From NCBI GenBank assembly GCA_016185465.1, contig JACPNO010000029.1, positions 1 through 64,000 of the forward strand: a stretch of 64,000 nucleotides of DNA, in the 5' to 3' direction. Below the pieces are notes generated by a model. The model worked only from the letters and a program-made list of their open reading frames with translations, had not been told where the DNA came from and did not search any database. The stretch comes from Candidatus Solibacter usitatus. GTDB lineage: Bacteria > Acidobacteriota > Terriglobia > Bryobacterales > Bryobacteraceae. Shown in pieces: positions 19,520 to 30,574 of the stretch; position 1 is the first letter of the stretch; each line of letters starts with the position of its first letter. The position numbers were made by a program, and so were the translations under genes.

Positions 19520-20953
19520 ATGTCTAGCCAACCTAAGCGCGTTTTTACCGTTTCGCCGATGCCGCCCGAGAAATGCGCCTACGCGCTGGCCCGCTACAGC
19601 CGCTCTCCGGATTCCATCGTGCAATCGCTCGAATGGGTGCGCACGCATAACACGCAGAATTTTCTCGAGCATTATTACTTCCAATACGGACACGCCTCTA
19701 TCGCCGACCTCGGCCATACGGTGCTGTGTTTCGAAGGCATGTCGGAGCTGGCGGCGACGGAAATCGAAGACGAAACGCTGTGGGACGGGCAGGCGAAATC
19801 GTCGCGCTATCAGGACTTTTCGCGCTCCGGTTTCATCACGCCGCGGGAATTCGGCGATGCGGACGCGGCGGCGTATCAGTTAGCGGGAGAGGCCCTGCTG
19901 CGCGCCTATGGCGAAGTTCACGCCCGCGTGTTCGCGCATCTGAGCGAGAAACTGCCACGGCCCGAGGAGATGAGACCCGACGCCTACCAGCGCAACCTCA
20001 AGGCGCGGGCTTTCGACGTGGCGCGCTACCTGCTGTTCTGGGGCGTGCCCACCAACGTCGGCCAGGTAACCAGCATCCGCACGCTGGAAAAGCAGATCAA
20101 GCGGCTGCGCTCGTCCGAATATGAAGAGCTGCGCAGTTTGGGCGAAGAGATTGCCGCCGCCTGCGCGGCCGAGCCGGATTGCATTTGGGATGAATCGGCA
20201 GGACGCGAGCCGCTCGCGCCGACGCTCGCCCGCCACGCCGAGCCCGATGAGTATCTCACGCGCTCGAGCCACGACCTGCAATGTTGGGCCGCGCAAAATC
20301 TTCCGCCCGCCGCCGGGACCGCCGCCGAGCGCGTGGACCTAATCCGGCCTACCGACGTCGCTGCCGACATCGTGGCTACGTTGCTCTATCCAGTGACCGA
20401 TCGCCCGTTCCGCGAGCTCTACGAAAGCGCCCGGACCTGGAGCGCCGCGCGCCGCGCCGAGGTGCTGGACGTGGCTTTGCAATCGCGCAGCCGCCGCGAC
20501 GACATGCTGCGCGCCTTTCGCGGCGGGCTGTACGCCTTCGACATGGCGATCGACTTGGGCGCGTATCGCGATCTCCACCGCCATCGCCGCTGCCAACAGT
20601 ACCGGCAGGCCTATAGCGGGCAATTGGGCTTCGACACTCCCGCGGCCGTAGCCGATTCGGGCGTGACGGCCATCTACGAAGCCGCCATGCGCAACGCGTT
20701 CGACCAGATGCACGCGCTGCCCGCTCCCGGCGCGCATTACCTGCTGCCGTTCGGCGCGCGCTCGCGCTTCCTCTTCAAGATGGATTTCGCCGAGGCCGAA
20801 TACATTTCGCGAGTGCGCAGCGGCGTGAAGGGCCACTTCAGCTACCGCGAAATCGCCTGGGAAATGAAGCAGAAGATGGAAGCGCTTGAGCCGGAGCTCG
20901 GCAGACTCATCGAAGCCACGCCGCCGTGGGTGGAAGATCCGCTGAAGAGATGA
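19520..20953 (+). CDS. thyX: Long (477 aa) ThyX-like flavin-dependent thymidylate synthase family protein
   Basis: [29 protein letters not shown]...[15 protein letters not shown] in the first half and [21 protein letters not shown] in the second; divergent from dut. Confidence 0.85.
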   Translation: MSSQPKRVFTVSPMPPEKCAYALARYSRSPDSIVQSLEWVRTHNTQNFLEHYYFQYGHASIADLGHTVLCFEGMSELAATEIEDETLWDGQAKSSRYQDFSRSGFITPREFGDADAAAYQLAGEALLRAYGEVHARVFAHLSEKLPRPEEMRPDAYQRNLKARAFDVARYLLFWGVPTNVGQVTSIRTLEKQIKRLRSSEYEELRSLGEEIAAACAAEPDCIWDESAGREPLAPTLARHAEPDEYLTRSSHDLQCWAAQNLPPAAGTAAERVDLIRPTDVAADIVATLLYPVTDRPFRELYESARTWSAARRAEVLDVALQSRSRRDDMLRAFRGGLYAFDMAIDLGAYRDLHRHRRCQQYRQAYSGQLGFDTPAAVADSGVTAIYEAAMRNAFDQMHALPAPGAHYLLPFGARSRFLFKMDFAEAEYISRVRSGVKGHFSYREIAWEMKQKMEALEPELGRLIEATPPWVEDPLKR

Positions 20954-21435
20954 GTGGCCCTATTGCAGTGGCCGACGCTTCGCCGATCTGCTATCTCATC
21001 TTGATCGGAGAGACCGACTTGCTGGCGCAGTTGTTTCAGCAGGTTCTAATTCCGCCCGAAGTGCGGGATGAACTGCTGGCCCAGGGCGCCCCAGCATCCG
21101 TTCGCTCCTGGGCCGCCAACCCTCCGGCGTGGATCACTGTAAGCGACGCGCCCTCGGACCCGGCGCCGGTCCCGCGGCTGCAAGCAGGTGAGCGAGCTGC
21201 CATCGCGCTAGCGCAGGCCGTGAACGCCGACGTCATTCTACTGGATGAGAAGTCGGCACGCCGTTTTGCCACTGAAAAGGGATTAAGGGTCTCCGGCGTT
21301 CTCGGCATCCTAGCTGACAGCGCCGGCCTTGGATTAATTGATCTCGCCACAGCCTTTGAGAAGCTGGCAAAAACCAACTTTCGCTATCCACCGGAGCTGT
21401 TGAAGGCGATGCTGGAAAGATTTCTAATGCCCTGA
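20950..21435 (+). CDS. DUF3368-type PIN-like protein (putative toxin)
   Basis: VADASPICYLILIGETDLLAQLFQQVLIPPEVRDEL, RLQAGERAAIALAQ, ILLDEKSARRFATEKGLRVSGVLGIL. Confidence 0.85.
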   Translation: MSGPIAVADASPICYLILIGETDLLAQLFQQVLIPPEVRDELLAQGAPASVRSWAANPPAWITVSDAPSDPAPVPRLQAGERAAIALAQAVNADVILLDEKSARRFATEKGLRVSGVLGILADSAGLGLIDLATAFEKLAKTNFRYPPELLKAMLERFLMP

Positions 21436-21690
21436 GGCGGCACGAATCGCGGCGATGTCCTGCTCCAGGTCTGCCATAGTGTACTCGTGGTAGGCTCCGG
21501 CTTGCCGCAGAAAGGATTCTACTTCCCAGCGCGAAGACAGACCAAGCATTTGCTGGACTTGAAGGGGTGTGATCGTTCCTGAGCGGTAAGCCTCGACGGC
21601 CACGGCCTCCAACACCGCCCGCGAAACTTCGCCGGATCGAGCCTGTAGCTGGCGCGCTACCTCGTCCGGGATTTCGATCGCTACGTTCAA
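21424..21690 (-). CDS. UPF0175 family putative antitoxin
   Basis: AIEIPDEVARQL, VAVEAYRSGTITPLQVQQMLGLSSRWEVESFLRQAGAYHEYTMADLEQDI. Confidence 0.88.
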   Translation of the reverse strand: MNVAIEIPDEVARQLQARSGEVSRAVLEAVAVEAYRSGTITPLQVQQMLGLSSRWEVESFLRQAGAYHEYTMADLEQDIAAIRAASGH

Positions 21691-21744
21691 GTCTCTGCTC
21701 CCTCTTTACTCTATCCGAAAAGAAGGCGAATAGGCATGCGCAAC

Positions 21745-22077
21745 CTAAACCCCCGCCGCGCCCTGCGTGCGGAATTCGTAGCGCTCGATCTCGATCACGG
21801 CTTCCTCGAAATTGGACCGGATTACCCGGCCCAAAGCCACCAGCTTCAATGGGCAGGTATCGTTCAGCAGCGCCGGCCAGCTCACCGTCAGTTCCAGCCG
21901 CTTGCCTTCAACTAATCGCACTTCGCTGCGGATTAGAATCGCGCGCGAGCTCATGTTGATCGTGCGGCATTTGCCGAACTGCGCGGTGGCGCGCGTGTCC
22001 AATACCGTGAAACGCGCCTCACGTTCCAGCGGAAAGCGGTCCGCCGCCCGTCGATCGACTTGATATGTGTCTTGCAT
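21745..22077 (-). CDS. PilZ domain protein
   Basis: DRRAADRFPLEREARFTV, TINMSSRAILIRSE. Confidence 0.75.
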   Translation of the reverse strand: MQDTYQVDRRAADRFPLEREARFTVLDTRATAQFGKCRTINMSSRAILIRSEVRLVEGKRLELTVSWPALLNDTCPLKLVALGRVIRSNFEEAVIEIERYEFRTQGAAGV

Positions 22078-22207
22078 GATAGAAGGCTTTTGGCTCCGTT
22101 GTTATGATGGAATCTAACGTCTGCCGTCACAATAGCCGGGAAGGTTCAATCCGGGGCTAGTACTGAATTGCCACACAGCCTGGTACGGCGGTACGAAGGA
22201 GAACCAT

Positions 22208-22558
22208 ATGGGTGCATCCGGAGCCAGCGGGCTGGCCGTCAAACATTGCGTGCCGTGCCGGGGCGGCGTCCCTCCGCTCGCCGGTCAGGAGCTGGAGAAA
22301 TTTGCCGCGCAATTTCCCGACTGGAAGGTGATCGACGGGCACCACATCACCAGGAGCTTCACGTTTCCGGACTTCAAGAAAGCGTTGGACTTCGTCAATC
22401 GGGTCGGCGCGGTGGCGGAAGAGGAATTCCATCATCCCGACATCCTGCTGGCGTGGGGCAAAGCCGAAGTCACAACCTACACGCACAAGATCAACGGCCT
22501 GAGCGAGAACGATTTTATTCTGGCGGCGAAGATCGATCTGGCGTTTTCGGCGAAGTAG
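22208..22558 (+). CDS. 4a-hydroxytetrahydrobiopterin dehydratase
   Basis: CVPCRGGVPPL, WKVIDGHHITRSFTFPDFKKALDFVNRVGAVAEEEFHHPDILLAWGKAEVTTYTH. Confidence 0.92.
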   Translation: MGASGASGLAVKHCVPCRGGVPPLAGQELEKFAAQFPDWKVIDGHHITRSFTFPDFKKALDFVNRVGAVAEEEFHHPDILLAWGKAEVTTYTHKINGLSENDFILAAKIDLAFSAK

Positions 22559-23192
22559 TTTTGCGCTTGGTGTAATCGCGAATCACGCGCGCCACGTAAT
22601 CCTGCGTTTCCTGGTAGGGAGGAACGCCATGGTAGCGCTCTACGGCGCCCGGCCCGGCGTTGTACGCGGCCAGCGCCCGGCTCACCTGATGATCGTCTCC
22701 GCGGTATTTCAACAGCAGGTCGCGCAAGTACCGCGCGCCGGCGTCCACGTTCTGTTCCGGTACGGACGCATCGGCGCCGTAAGCCTTGGCCGTCCCGGGC
22801 ATCATTTGCATTAGACCGATCGCGCCCTTGGGAGACACGGCATCGGCGCGGTAGCCTGATTCGGCTGCCGCCACGCTGTGCAGGAACTCCGGCGGCAGGC
22901 CGTGCTTGCGAGCCGCTTCTTCGACGAGCGCGCGTGGACTGGAGGGCGCAGCAACAGGAGTTGTTACCGCGGCCGGCTCGGAGGCTTTTTCGGCCACGAT
23001 CTCATCGGCTTCGAAACCCACAATCGCGTCGGCCGCCAACTCAGTAACGCCGCTACCGTAGTAAAGCCGGACCACCTTGCCGGCCGACTCATGGCGATCC
23101 ACATGGATGCGGAATCCTGAGCCCAGCACGGCATATTCACCGGCCCAAGCCGTGACCGTCAGCGCCAGAACTACGATCAGCGTCCTAACCAT
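22515..23192 (-). CDS. Lytic transglycosylase (SLT domain)
   Basis: Signal peptide; HSVAAAESGYRADAVSPKGAIGLMQMMPGTAKAYGA, NVDAGARYLRDLL, ALAAYNAGPGAVERY. Confidence 0.93.
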   Translation of the reverse strand: MVRTLIVVLALTVTAWAGEYAVLGSGFRIHVDRHESAGKVVRLYYGSGVTELAADAIVGFEADEIVAEKASEPAAVTTPVAAPSSPRALVEEAARKHGLPPEFLHSVAAAESGYRADAVSPKGAIGLMQMMPGTAKAYGADASVPEQNVDAGARYLRDLLLKYRGDDHQVSRALAAYNAGPGAVERYHGVPPYQETQDYVARVIRDYTKRKTTSPKTPDRSSPPE

Positions 23193-23224
23193 GCCTGTTT
23201 CCAGTAAGATAGAAAAATCGCCTC

Positions 23225-24460
<1,236 letters not shown>

Positions 24461-24470
24461 ACGCCGCTGG

Positions 24471-25427
24471 TTGTACACTGAAGGTGGAGTCCAGGTGCAC
24501 GCGCACAGCCACAGTCACGGCCTCGGGACCGGGCGAGTTTTGGCATGGTCCCTGCTAGCCACAACTGTCTTTGTGCTGGTCGAATTCGTGGCCGGGGTCC
24601 AGGCGCACAGCCTGGCTTTAATTTCCGACGCCGGCCACAACATCACCGACGCGCTCGCGCTGGCGCTGGCCTGGTTCGGCTTTTACCTGCAATCCAAACC
24701 GGCCGACGAAATAAAGACCTTCGGCTATCAGCGCGCCGGCGTGCTCGCGGCCTTTGTGAATGCGCTCACCCTGCTGGTGCTTTCCGGCTGGATTTTTTAC
24801 GAAAGCTACCAACGCCTGCTGCATCCGGTCGAGGTGGCGGAGCGGACCATGATCGTGGTCGCGGGTCTGGGCATCGTGCTGAACGCGGGTATCATGTGGG
24901 GGCTGCGCATCGCCCAACACAGCGATCTCAATGTGCGCAGCGCCTTCGTCCACATGCTGGGCGACTTGCTGGGATCGATCGCCATCATCATCGGCGCCGT
25001 GGCCATGATCTACACCGGTTGGCACCAGATCGACCCGGCGCTCTCCATCATCATCGCCCTGCTGATCATCTGGACGGCGCGCGACATCATCAAGGAATCG
25101 CTGAACATTTTGCTCGAAGGGCTGCCGCGCGGGATCGACCTGTCGTCCGTGGTAGCGGCTATGCGCGGCGTGGACGGCGTGCTCGACGTGCATGACCTGC
25201 ACATCTGGAGCCTGGGATCGAGCACTCATGCCTTAAGCTGCCATGTGCTGATCGAGGACCTGCCGCCTTCCGCCAGCGACCGCACCCTGCGCCAGTTGAA
25301 TCAAGTGCTCTGCGACCGCTTCCACATTCGCCACACCACCGTGCAGTTCGAGCACGTGGGCTGCGAGGTCGCGGCCAGCGGCTGCGTGATCCCGGTAGTC
25401 GAAGCCGGACACAGCCACCGGCACTAA
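24471..25427 (+). CDS. Cation diffusion facilitator family transporter
   Basis: His-rich N-terminus HAHSHSHG; LALISDAGHNITDALALALAW; HDLHIWSLGSSTHALSCHVLIED. Confidence 0.93.
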   Translation: MYTEGGVQVHAHSHSHGLGTGRVLAWSLLATTVFVLVEFVAGVQAHSLALISDAGHNITDALALALAWFGFYLQSKPADEIKTFGYQRAGVLAAFVNALTLLVLSGWIFYESYQRLLHPVEVAERTMIVVAGLGIVLNAGIMWGLRIAQHSDLNVRSAFVHMLGDLLGSIAIIIGAVAMIYTGWHQIDPALSIIIALLIIWTARDIIKESLNILLEGLPRGIDLSSVVAAMRGVDGVLDVHDLHIWSLGSSTHALSCHVLIEDLPPSASDRTLRQLNQVLCDRFHIRHTTVQFEHVGCEVAASGCVIPVVEAGHSHRH

Positions 25428-25490
25428 AGTGGGGCAGGTCCCCGACCTGCCGGTTTTCCAGAATTGGCAGGTCGGGGACCTGCCCCACTT
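25427..25490. repeat. Palindromic REP-like element (family A), perfect 25-bp inverted repeat with 14-nt loop
   Basis: AAGTGGGGCAGGTCCCCGACCTGCC-(14 nt)-GGCAGGTCGGGGACCTGCCCCACTT between convergent CDF and ligD genes. Confidence 0.95.
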
Positions 25491-28072
25491 CACTTCAACA
25501 GGCCTTCCAACTTCTCCATGCCTTTTTCCAGCCGCTGCAAATTCGTCAGCACGCCGCTGAAAAGATCTCCGACGCGGGCAAACCGGTCCATTGCATTGCG
25601 AATATGGAACTGCGTCGGCAGCAGCCCCGGCGTCACTTCCCGCCAGGCAAGCGGCGTCGCCACCGGCGCGCCGGGATGCGCGCGAACCACGTAAGGCGCG
25701 GCAATGGTCTTCGATTCTCCGTTCTGCAAGTAATCAAAATAAACCCTGCCGTGCTGGCGCTTGGAGACGGACCGCGGCGTGGTAAACAGGTCGGGACGCT
25801 CCGCCGCCACCAATCGCCCGATGATTTCGGCGAACGTTCGCGATTGCTCGTAGGTGTAAACCGGTTCCAGCGGCACATAGATGTGCATCCCGTCGCCGCC
25901 GGTGGTCTTGGGATAGCCTTCGAGGCCCACCAGGTCCAATTTCTTGCGAACCAATTGCGCCGCTTCGATAATCTTGTCGTACTCGCAGCCCTGCGGGTCG
26001 AGATCGATCAGAATGAAATCCGGATGCTCGAGCGACCCCACCCGGCTCATCCACGGGTTGTGATCGATGCATCCCAGATTGGCCAGATACAGCAGGCTGG
26101 CGCGATCTTCGGCCAGCGCGAAACGGATGGGCTTCTGCTTGTGCTCGGAGGGAATCGGCTCGGTGCGCATCCAGGACGCGAAGGAAGCGGGAACGTCCTT
26201 CTGAAAAAAGAAATCGTGATCGATCCCGTCGGGATAGCGTTTGAGAGACAGCGGCCGGTCCTTGAGGTAAGGCAGCAGAAGATCGGCGACGGCGTCGTAA
26301 AAATTCAGCAGGTCGCGTTTGGTGTAACCGTCGGCGGGGAAATAAATTTTGTTCAGGTTGGTGAACTTCAGCCGCCGGCCCTCGACAGTCATCGCCACTT
26401 CTTCCTGTTTGCCGGTGAGCAAAGGCGGGCGCGCAGCCGTGGGCGCGGGAGGATCCTCTACGGGATCGTCCGCCGCATCGTCCTCCACCGGCAGTTCCTT
26501 CTCCCGCACGCACTCCTCAGGCCGGACATCCGGCCGCAAGCCGAGAAACACAGGCGCCCGCAAATGCTCATCCTGAGTCCAATTGGCGAACTTCACCGCG
26601 CACACCAGTTCGGGGCGAACCCAAATCGCCTCGCGCAGCATTTTCTCCGTTTTGGCGAACGGCGAGCGCGCCGTCACCAGCGGCTCCAGGCGGCCGTGGA
26701 GCATTTCGAGCATCTTCTGATCGAAGCCCGTGCCCACGTTGCCCACCCACACCAGCTTGCCTTTTTCGTAAAGCCCCAGCACCAGCGAGCTGAAATAATC
26801 GCGCTCGCCTTCGGTGTAACCGCAGATGACGAATTCCTGCTGCGCCACCACTTTGAGCTTGAGCCAATTCCGGCTGCGCTTGGGTTCGTAGGCGCTATTC
26901 GCGTTCTTGGCGAGGATGCCTTCGAGACCGGTCGCGCGCGCCGCCGCCAGCATTTCCGCTCCGTTATTGCTGAAGTGCTCCGAGTAGCGCAGCACCGGCG
27001 ACGGCGTTACGATCGACGCGAGCAGGCGCTTGCGCTCGATCAGCGGCACGGCGCGCAAATCGTAGCCATCCAGATACAACAGGTCGAAAACAAAATAGAC
27101 CACCGGCGTCTTGCGCGCCAGATGCGCGATCGAGTTCGGATCGGCCACCGAAATCCGCGACTGGATCATGGCAAACCGTGAAACGCCCTGCGGATCGAGC
27201 ACGGCGATCTCCCCGTCCAGCACCGCTTGCTTAGCTGCGATTTGATGCCCAATCACGCTGAGCTCGGGATACTGGCGCTCACACGGATTCCCGTTGCGCG
27301 AAACCAGACGTACCTTGTGATCCTCCAGAAAACAGATGGCGCGAATGCCGTCCCATTTGATTTCAAACAGCCACTGATCGCCCTTGGGCGGCGTGTCGAC
27401 CAGGAACGAAGTCATCGGCTCGATCGACTTCGGCATTTCCGCGCGCTTCGCGCCCTTCACGGACGCAAGTTTGACGTGGGCATGTTCGCCGGCGTCGCGC
27501 GAGACGCCTTTGGCAATCTCTTCCTGCGTGCGTCCGGTGAGGACGCTGCGGGCAAACTCTTCGATGTCCCACCCCGGGCGCGCCTCGGCATCTTTTTTCT
27601 TGAGCAGAAGCCACTCGTTGCCCTTGCCGCGCCCCTTCATGAGCACGATGGCGAATTCACCCTTGAGCTTTTCGCCGTAGAGGCGGAACTTCAAATCGCC
27701 GCGTTGGATCTGCTCTTCGCCGGACTTTTCACCTATGAGTTCGTAGGTTCCCCGGTCCCACAGCATCACGCTGCCCGCTCCGTAATTGCCTTTGGGAATG
27801 ATGCCTTCGAAGCCGCCATAGTCCAGCGGATGGTCTTCCACCATCGCCGCCAGCCGCTTCGATGCCGGATCGAGCGTCGGGCCCTTGGGAACAGCCCAGG
27901 ACTTTAATGTTCCCGACATTTCCAGGCGAAAATCGTAGTGCAAACGCGAGGCGTCATGGCGCTGCACGCAAAAACTCATCCCCGTGGGGCTGGGTTTAGG
28001 CGATTCCGGCGCCGGCGCAGGCTCCGGCGTCTTGCTGAATTTTCGTTTTCGAGCGTATTCCTCGAGTGGCAT
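25490..28072 (-). CDS. ligD: ATP-dependent DNA ligase D (phosphoesterase-ligase-polymerase order)
   Basis: HDASRLHYDFRLEMSGTLKSWAVPKGP; FEIKWDGIRAICF; FTNLNKIYFPADGYTKRDLLNFYD, VSKRQHGRVYFDYLQNG. Confidence 0.96.
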   Translation of the reverse strand: MPLEEYARKRKFSKTPEPAPAPESPKPSPTGMSFCVQRHDASRLHYDFRLEMSGTLKSWAVPKGPTLDPASKRLAAMVEDHPLDYGGFEGIIPKGNYGAGSVMLWDRGTYELIGEKSGEEQIQRGDLKFRLYGEKLKGEFAIVLMKGRGKGNEWLLLKKKDAEARPGWDIEEFARSVLTGRTQEEIAKGVSRDAGEHAHVKLASVKGAKRAEMPKSIEPMTSFLVDTPPKGDQWLFEIKWDGIRAICFLEDHKVRLVSRNGNPCERQYPELSVIGHQIAAKQAVLDGEIAVLDPQGVSRFAMIQSRISVADPNSIAHLARKTPVVYFVFDLLYLDGYDLRAVPLIERKRLLASIVTPSPVLRYSEHFSNNGAEMLAAARATGLEGILAKNANSAYEPKRSRNWLKLKVVAQQEFVICGYTEGERDYFSSLVLGLYEKGKLVWVGNVGTGFDQKMLEMLHGRLEPLVTARSPFAKTEKMLREAIWVRPELVCAVKFANWTQDEHLRAPVFLGLRPDVRPEECVREKELPVEDDAADDPVEDPPAPTAARPPLLTGKQEEVAMTVEGRRLKFTNLNKIYFPADGYTKRDLLNFYDAVADLLLPYLKDRPLSLKRYPDGIDHDFFFQKDVPASFASWMRTEPIPSEHKQKPIRFALAEDRASLLYLANLGCIDHNPWMSRVGSLEHPDFILIDLDPQGCEYDKIIEAAQLVRKKLDLVGLEGYPKTTGGDGMHIYVPLEPVYTYEQSRTFAEIIGRLVAAERPDLFTTPRSVSKRQHGRVYFDYLQNGESKTIAAPYVVRAHPGAPVATPLAWREVTPGLLPTQFHIRNAMDRFARVGDLFSGVLTNLQRLEKGMEKLEGLLK

Positions 28073-28154
28073 CCCCGGCTTGAAAACCTCGCCGTCTCAT
28101 GATATCGGTGTTAGAAGCGCTTCAATGTGAAGCTGCCAAAGTGAGGTAACAAAC

Positions 28155-28991
28155 GTGGCCAGCAGCGTATGGAAAGGGCATCTGACTTTTGGTCTCGTAT
28201 CTTTTCCCGTGCGCCTGTTTAGCGCCGCGCGCGGCGAGACAGTTAGCTTCAACTTGCTGCATAAGGACGACCATTCCCGCATCAAGCAGGTGACCTACTG
28301 CCTTGCCGAAGACAAGCCGGTACCGCGCAGCGATTTGGTAAAAGGCTACGAGTACGAGAAAGATCAATACGTCGTCATCGAAGACGAAGAGATCAAGAAG
28401 GTCGCTCCCAAGACGGCCAAGGTGATGGAGATCCTGGAGTTCGTCAAAGCCGACCAGGTGGACCCCATCTATCTGGAAAGCTCCTACTACATGGCGCCGG
28501 ATGAAGGCGGCGACAAGCCCTACGCGCTGCTGTTCCAAGCCATTCGCGAGAGCAAGTACTACGCCGTCGCCAAGCTCGCCATGCACAACCGCGAGCACAT
28601 CGTGATTCTGCGCCCAGGCGATAAGGGCGTGGTGTTGCACACCATGTTCTACAACGACGAGATCCGGCAAGTGGAAGAATTCCGCACCGACACCAGCGTC
28701 GTGCAGGAAAAGGAGCTGGCGCTAGCCAAAATGCTGATCGAAGCGCTGGTCGCCGATTTCGAGCCGAAGAAATACAAAGACACGTACCGGGAAAATTTGC
28801 AGCGCATGATCCAGGCCAAGCTGGAAGGCCACAAGGTAGTTGCCACTCCGGCGCCCCAGATTGCGCCCGTGATCGACATCATGGAAGCGCTGAAAAAGAG
28901 CCTCGCGGAGCAGAAGAAACCAGCGCGTTCGGCAACAGCGGTGTCAGCTGAAGAAGAAGTGCCGGCAACCAAGAAGCGGCGGGCAAGATAA
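28155..28991 (+). CDS. ku: Non-homologous end-joining protein Ku (GTG start)
   Basis: SSVWKGHLTFGLVSFPVRLFSAA, RIKQVTYC, LVKGYEYEKDQYVVIEDEEI; divergent from ligD. Confidence 0.95.
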   Translation: MASSVWKGHLTFGLVSFPVRLFSAARGETVSFNLLHKDDHSRIKQVTYCLAEDKPVPRSDLVKGYEYEKDQYVVIEDEEIKKVAPKTAKVMEILEFVKADQVDPIYLESSYYMAPDEGGDKPYALLFQAIRESKYYAVAKLAMHNREHIVILRPGDKGVVLHTMFYNDEIRQVEEFRTDTSVVQEKELALAKMLIEALVADFEPKKYKDTYRENLQRMIQAKLEGHKVVATPAPQIAPVIDIMEALKKSLAEQKKPARSATAVSAEEEVPATKKRRAR

Positions 28992-28997
28992 ACCCAA

Positions 28998-29122
28998 ACA
29001 CATTTTCTCGCAGAGGCGCAGAGAAAACCAACACATAAGAATTCTTGGTTCTGCGAGAACTACCTAACACTTAATTATTTCTTAGGTTTTCTCTGCGTTC
29101 TCTGCGCCTCTGCGAGAAATGT
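28998..29122. repeat. Long inverted repeat (family D)
   Basis: Left arm ACATTTTCTCGCAGAGGCGCAGAGAAAACC (28998-29029 region) and right arm GGTTTTCTCTGCGTTCTCTGCGCCTCTGCGAGAAATGT (29085-29122) between convergent ku and the DUF1501 gene. Confidence 0.9.
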
Positions 29123-29123
29123 C

Positions 29124-30563
29124 TTAAACCAGAATATCTTTCACGACGTCCCCCGACACCCCGGTAAGCCGCGCGTCCATCCCCTGAAATTTCACCGTCA
29201 GACGCAGATGATCGACGCCCAGCAAATGCAGCATCGTGGCGTGGAAATCGTGCACGCTGACCGGATTCTCCTGCGCCGCATAGCCCATGTCGTCGGTCGT
29301 GCCATAGCTAATCCCGCCCTTGATCCCGCCCCCGGCCAGCATGTACGAGAACCCCTTGATGTGGTGATCGCGCCCATCGCCGCCCTGCGACATCGGCGTG
29401 CGCCCGAATTCCCCGCCCCACACCACCAGCGTATCGTCCAGCATGCCGCGCTCTTTTAAATCGGTGATCAGCGCCGCGGTGGGCCGGTCCACTTCTTCCG
29501 CTTTGATGGCCACGTTCACCTTCACGCCGCCATGGTGATCCCAATCGCGATGATAGAGCTGGATAAAGCGAACGCCGCGCTCGGCCAGCCTGCGGGCCAG
29601 CAGACAATTCGAAGCGAACGAGCCATCGCCGGGTTTCGCGCCATACATGTCCAGCACGCGCTGCGGCTCTTTGCTCATGTCGACCAACCCGGGAACGCTG
29701 GTCTGCATCTTGAAAGCCATTTCATACTGCGCGATGCGCGTAAGAATTTCCGGATCCTGAATCGTCTTGTTGCGCGAGCGGTTCAACGCATTGATGGCGT
29801 CGATGGAATCGCGCTGGACATCCGCGTTGAGCCCTTTGGGATTTTCGATGTACTGCACCGGATCGCCAATGGAATTGAGCTTGACGCCCTGAAACTTGCT
29901 GGGCAGAAAGCCCGCGGACCACTGCCGCGCCGCGATCGGCTGCATCTGCCCGCCTCTGCCCGCCGACATCAGTACGACAAAGCCGGGCAGATCCTCGGCA
30001 TCCGCGCCCAGCCCATACAGCATCCAGGAACCCATGCTGGGCCTGCCGGTGATGATCGAGCCGGTGTTCATCACGGTGTGCGCCGGGTCGTGGTTGATCT
30101 GCTCGGTGTACATCGAGCGGATGATGCAAACGTCGTCGGCGACGCTGCCCATGTGCGGGAACAGTTTGCAAAGGCGTTGCCCGGATTTTCCAAAGGTCTC
30201 AAACTCGTGCTGCGGGCCGAAGCAGATCAACGGCTTGCCCTGCAGTTGCGCAATCTGCTGCCCTTTGGTGAACGATTCCGGCATGGGCTTGCCATGCATC
30301 TCGGCAAGCTTCGGTTTGTAGTCGAACGTCTCAATGTGCGACGGCCCGCCCGCCTGGTAGAGAAAAATCACGCGTTTGGCTTTGGCCGGATGATGCAGCG
30401 GCTGGACCACGCCCCGCCAGCGGACGCTGGCATCGGCCGCAAACAGACGGGGGTTCAACAGGGAATTGAGCGCCAGGACGCCGAGACCCGCCATGCCTCG
30501 CCCTAAAAATGTCCGGCGATGAATGTCGCGAGTGAATGAATCGAATGGGTCCATAGTCTCCAT
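29124..30563 (-). CDS. DUF1501 domain-containing protein (Tat-type signal)
   Basis: HRRTFLGRGMAGLGVLALNSLL; IFLYQAGGPSHIETFDYKP; WGGEFGRTPMSQGGDGRDHH. Confidence 0.92.
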   Translation of the reverse strand: METMDPFDSFTRDIHRRTFLGRGMAGLGVLALNSLLNPRLFAADASVRWRGVVQPLHHPAKAKRVIFLYQAGGPSHIETFDYKPKLAEMHGKPMPESFTKGQQIAQLQGKPLICFGPQHEFETFGKSGQRLCKLFPHMGSVADDVCIIRSMYTEQINHDPAHTVMNTGSIITGRPSMGSWMLYGLGADAEDLPGFVVLMSAGRGGQMQPIAARQWSAGFLPSKFQGVKLNSIGDPVQYIENPKGLNADVQRDSIDAINALNRSRNKTIQDPEILTRIAQYEMAFKMQTSVPGLVDMSKEPQRVLDMYGAKPGDGSFASNCLLARRLAERGVRFIQLYHRDWDHHGGVKVNVAIKAEEVDRPTAALITDLKERGMLDDTLVVWGGEFGRTPMSQGGDGRDHHIKGFSYMLAGGGIKGGISYGTTDDMGYAAQENPVSVHDFHATMLHLLGVDHLRLTVKFQGMDARLTGVSGDVVKDILV

Positions 30564-30574
30564 GGGTCTCCCCC

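Noticed and set aside
25604-27181. Plus-strand 525-aa ORF inside ligD
   Set aside because: Shadow ORF; ligD motifs on the minus strand account for the region.
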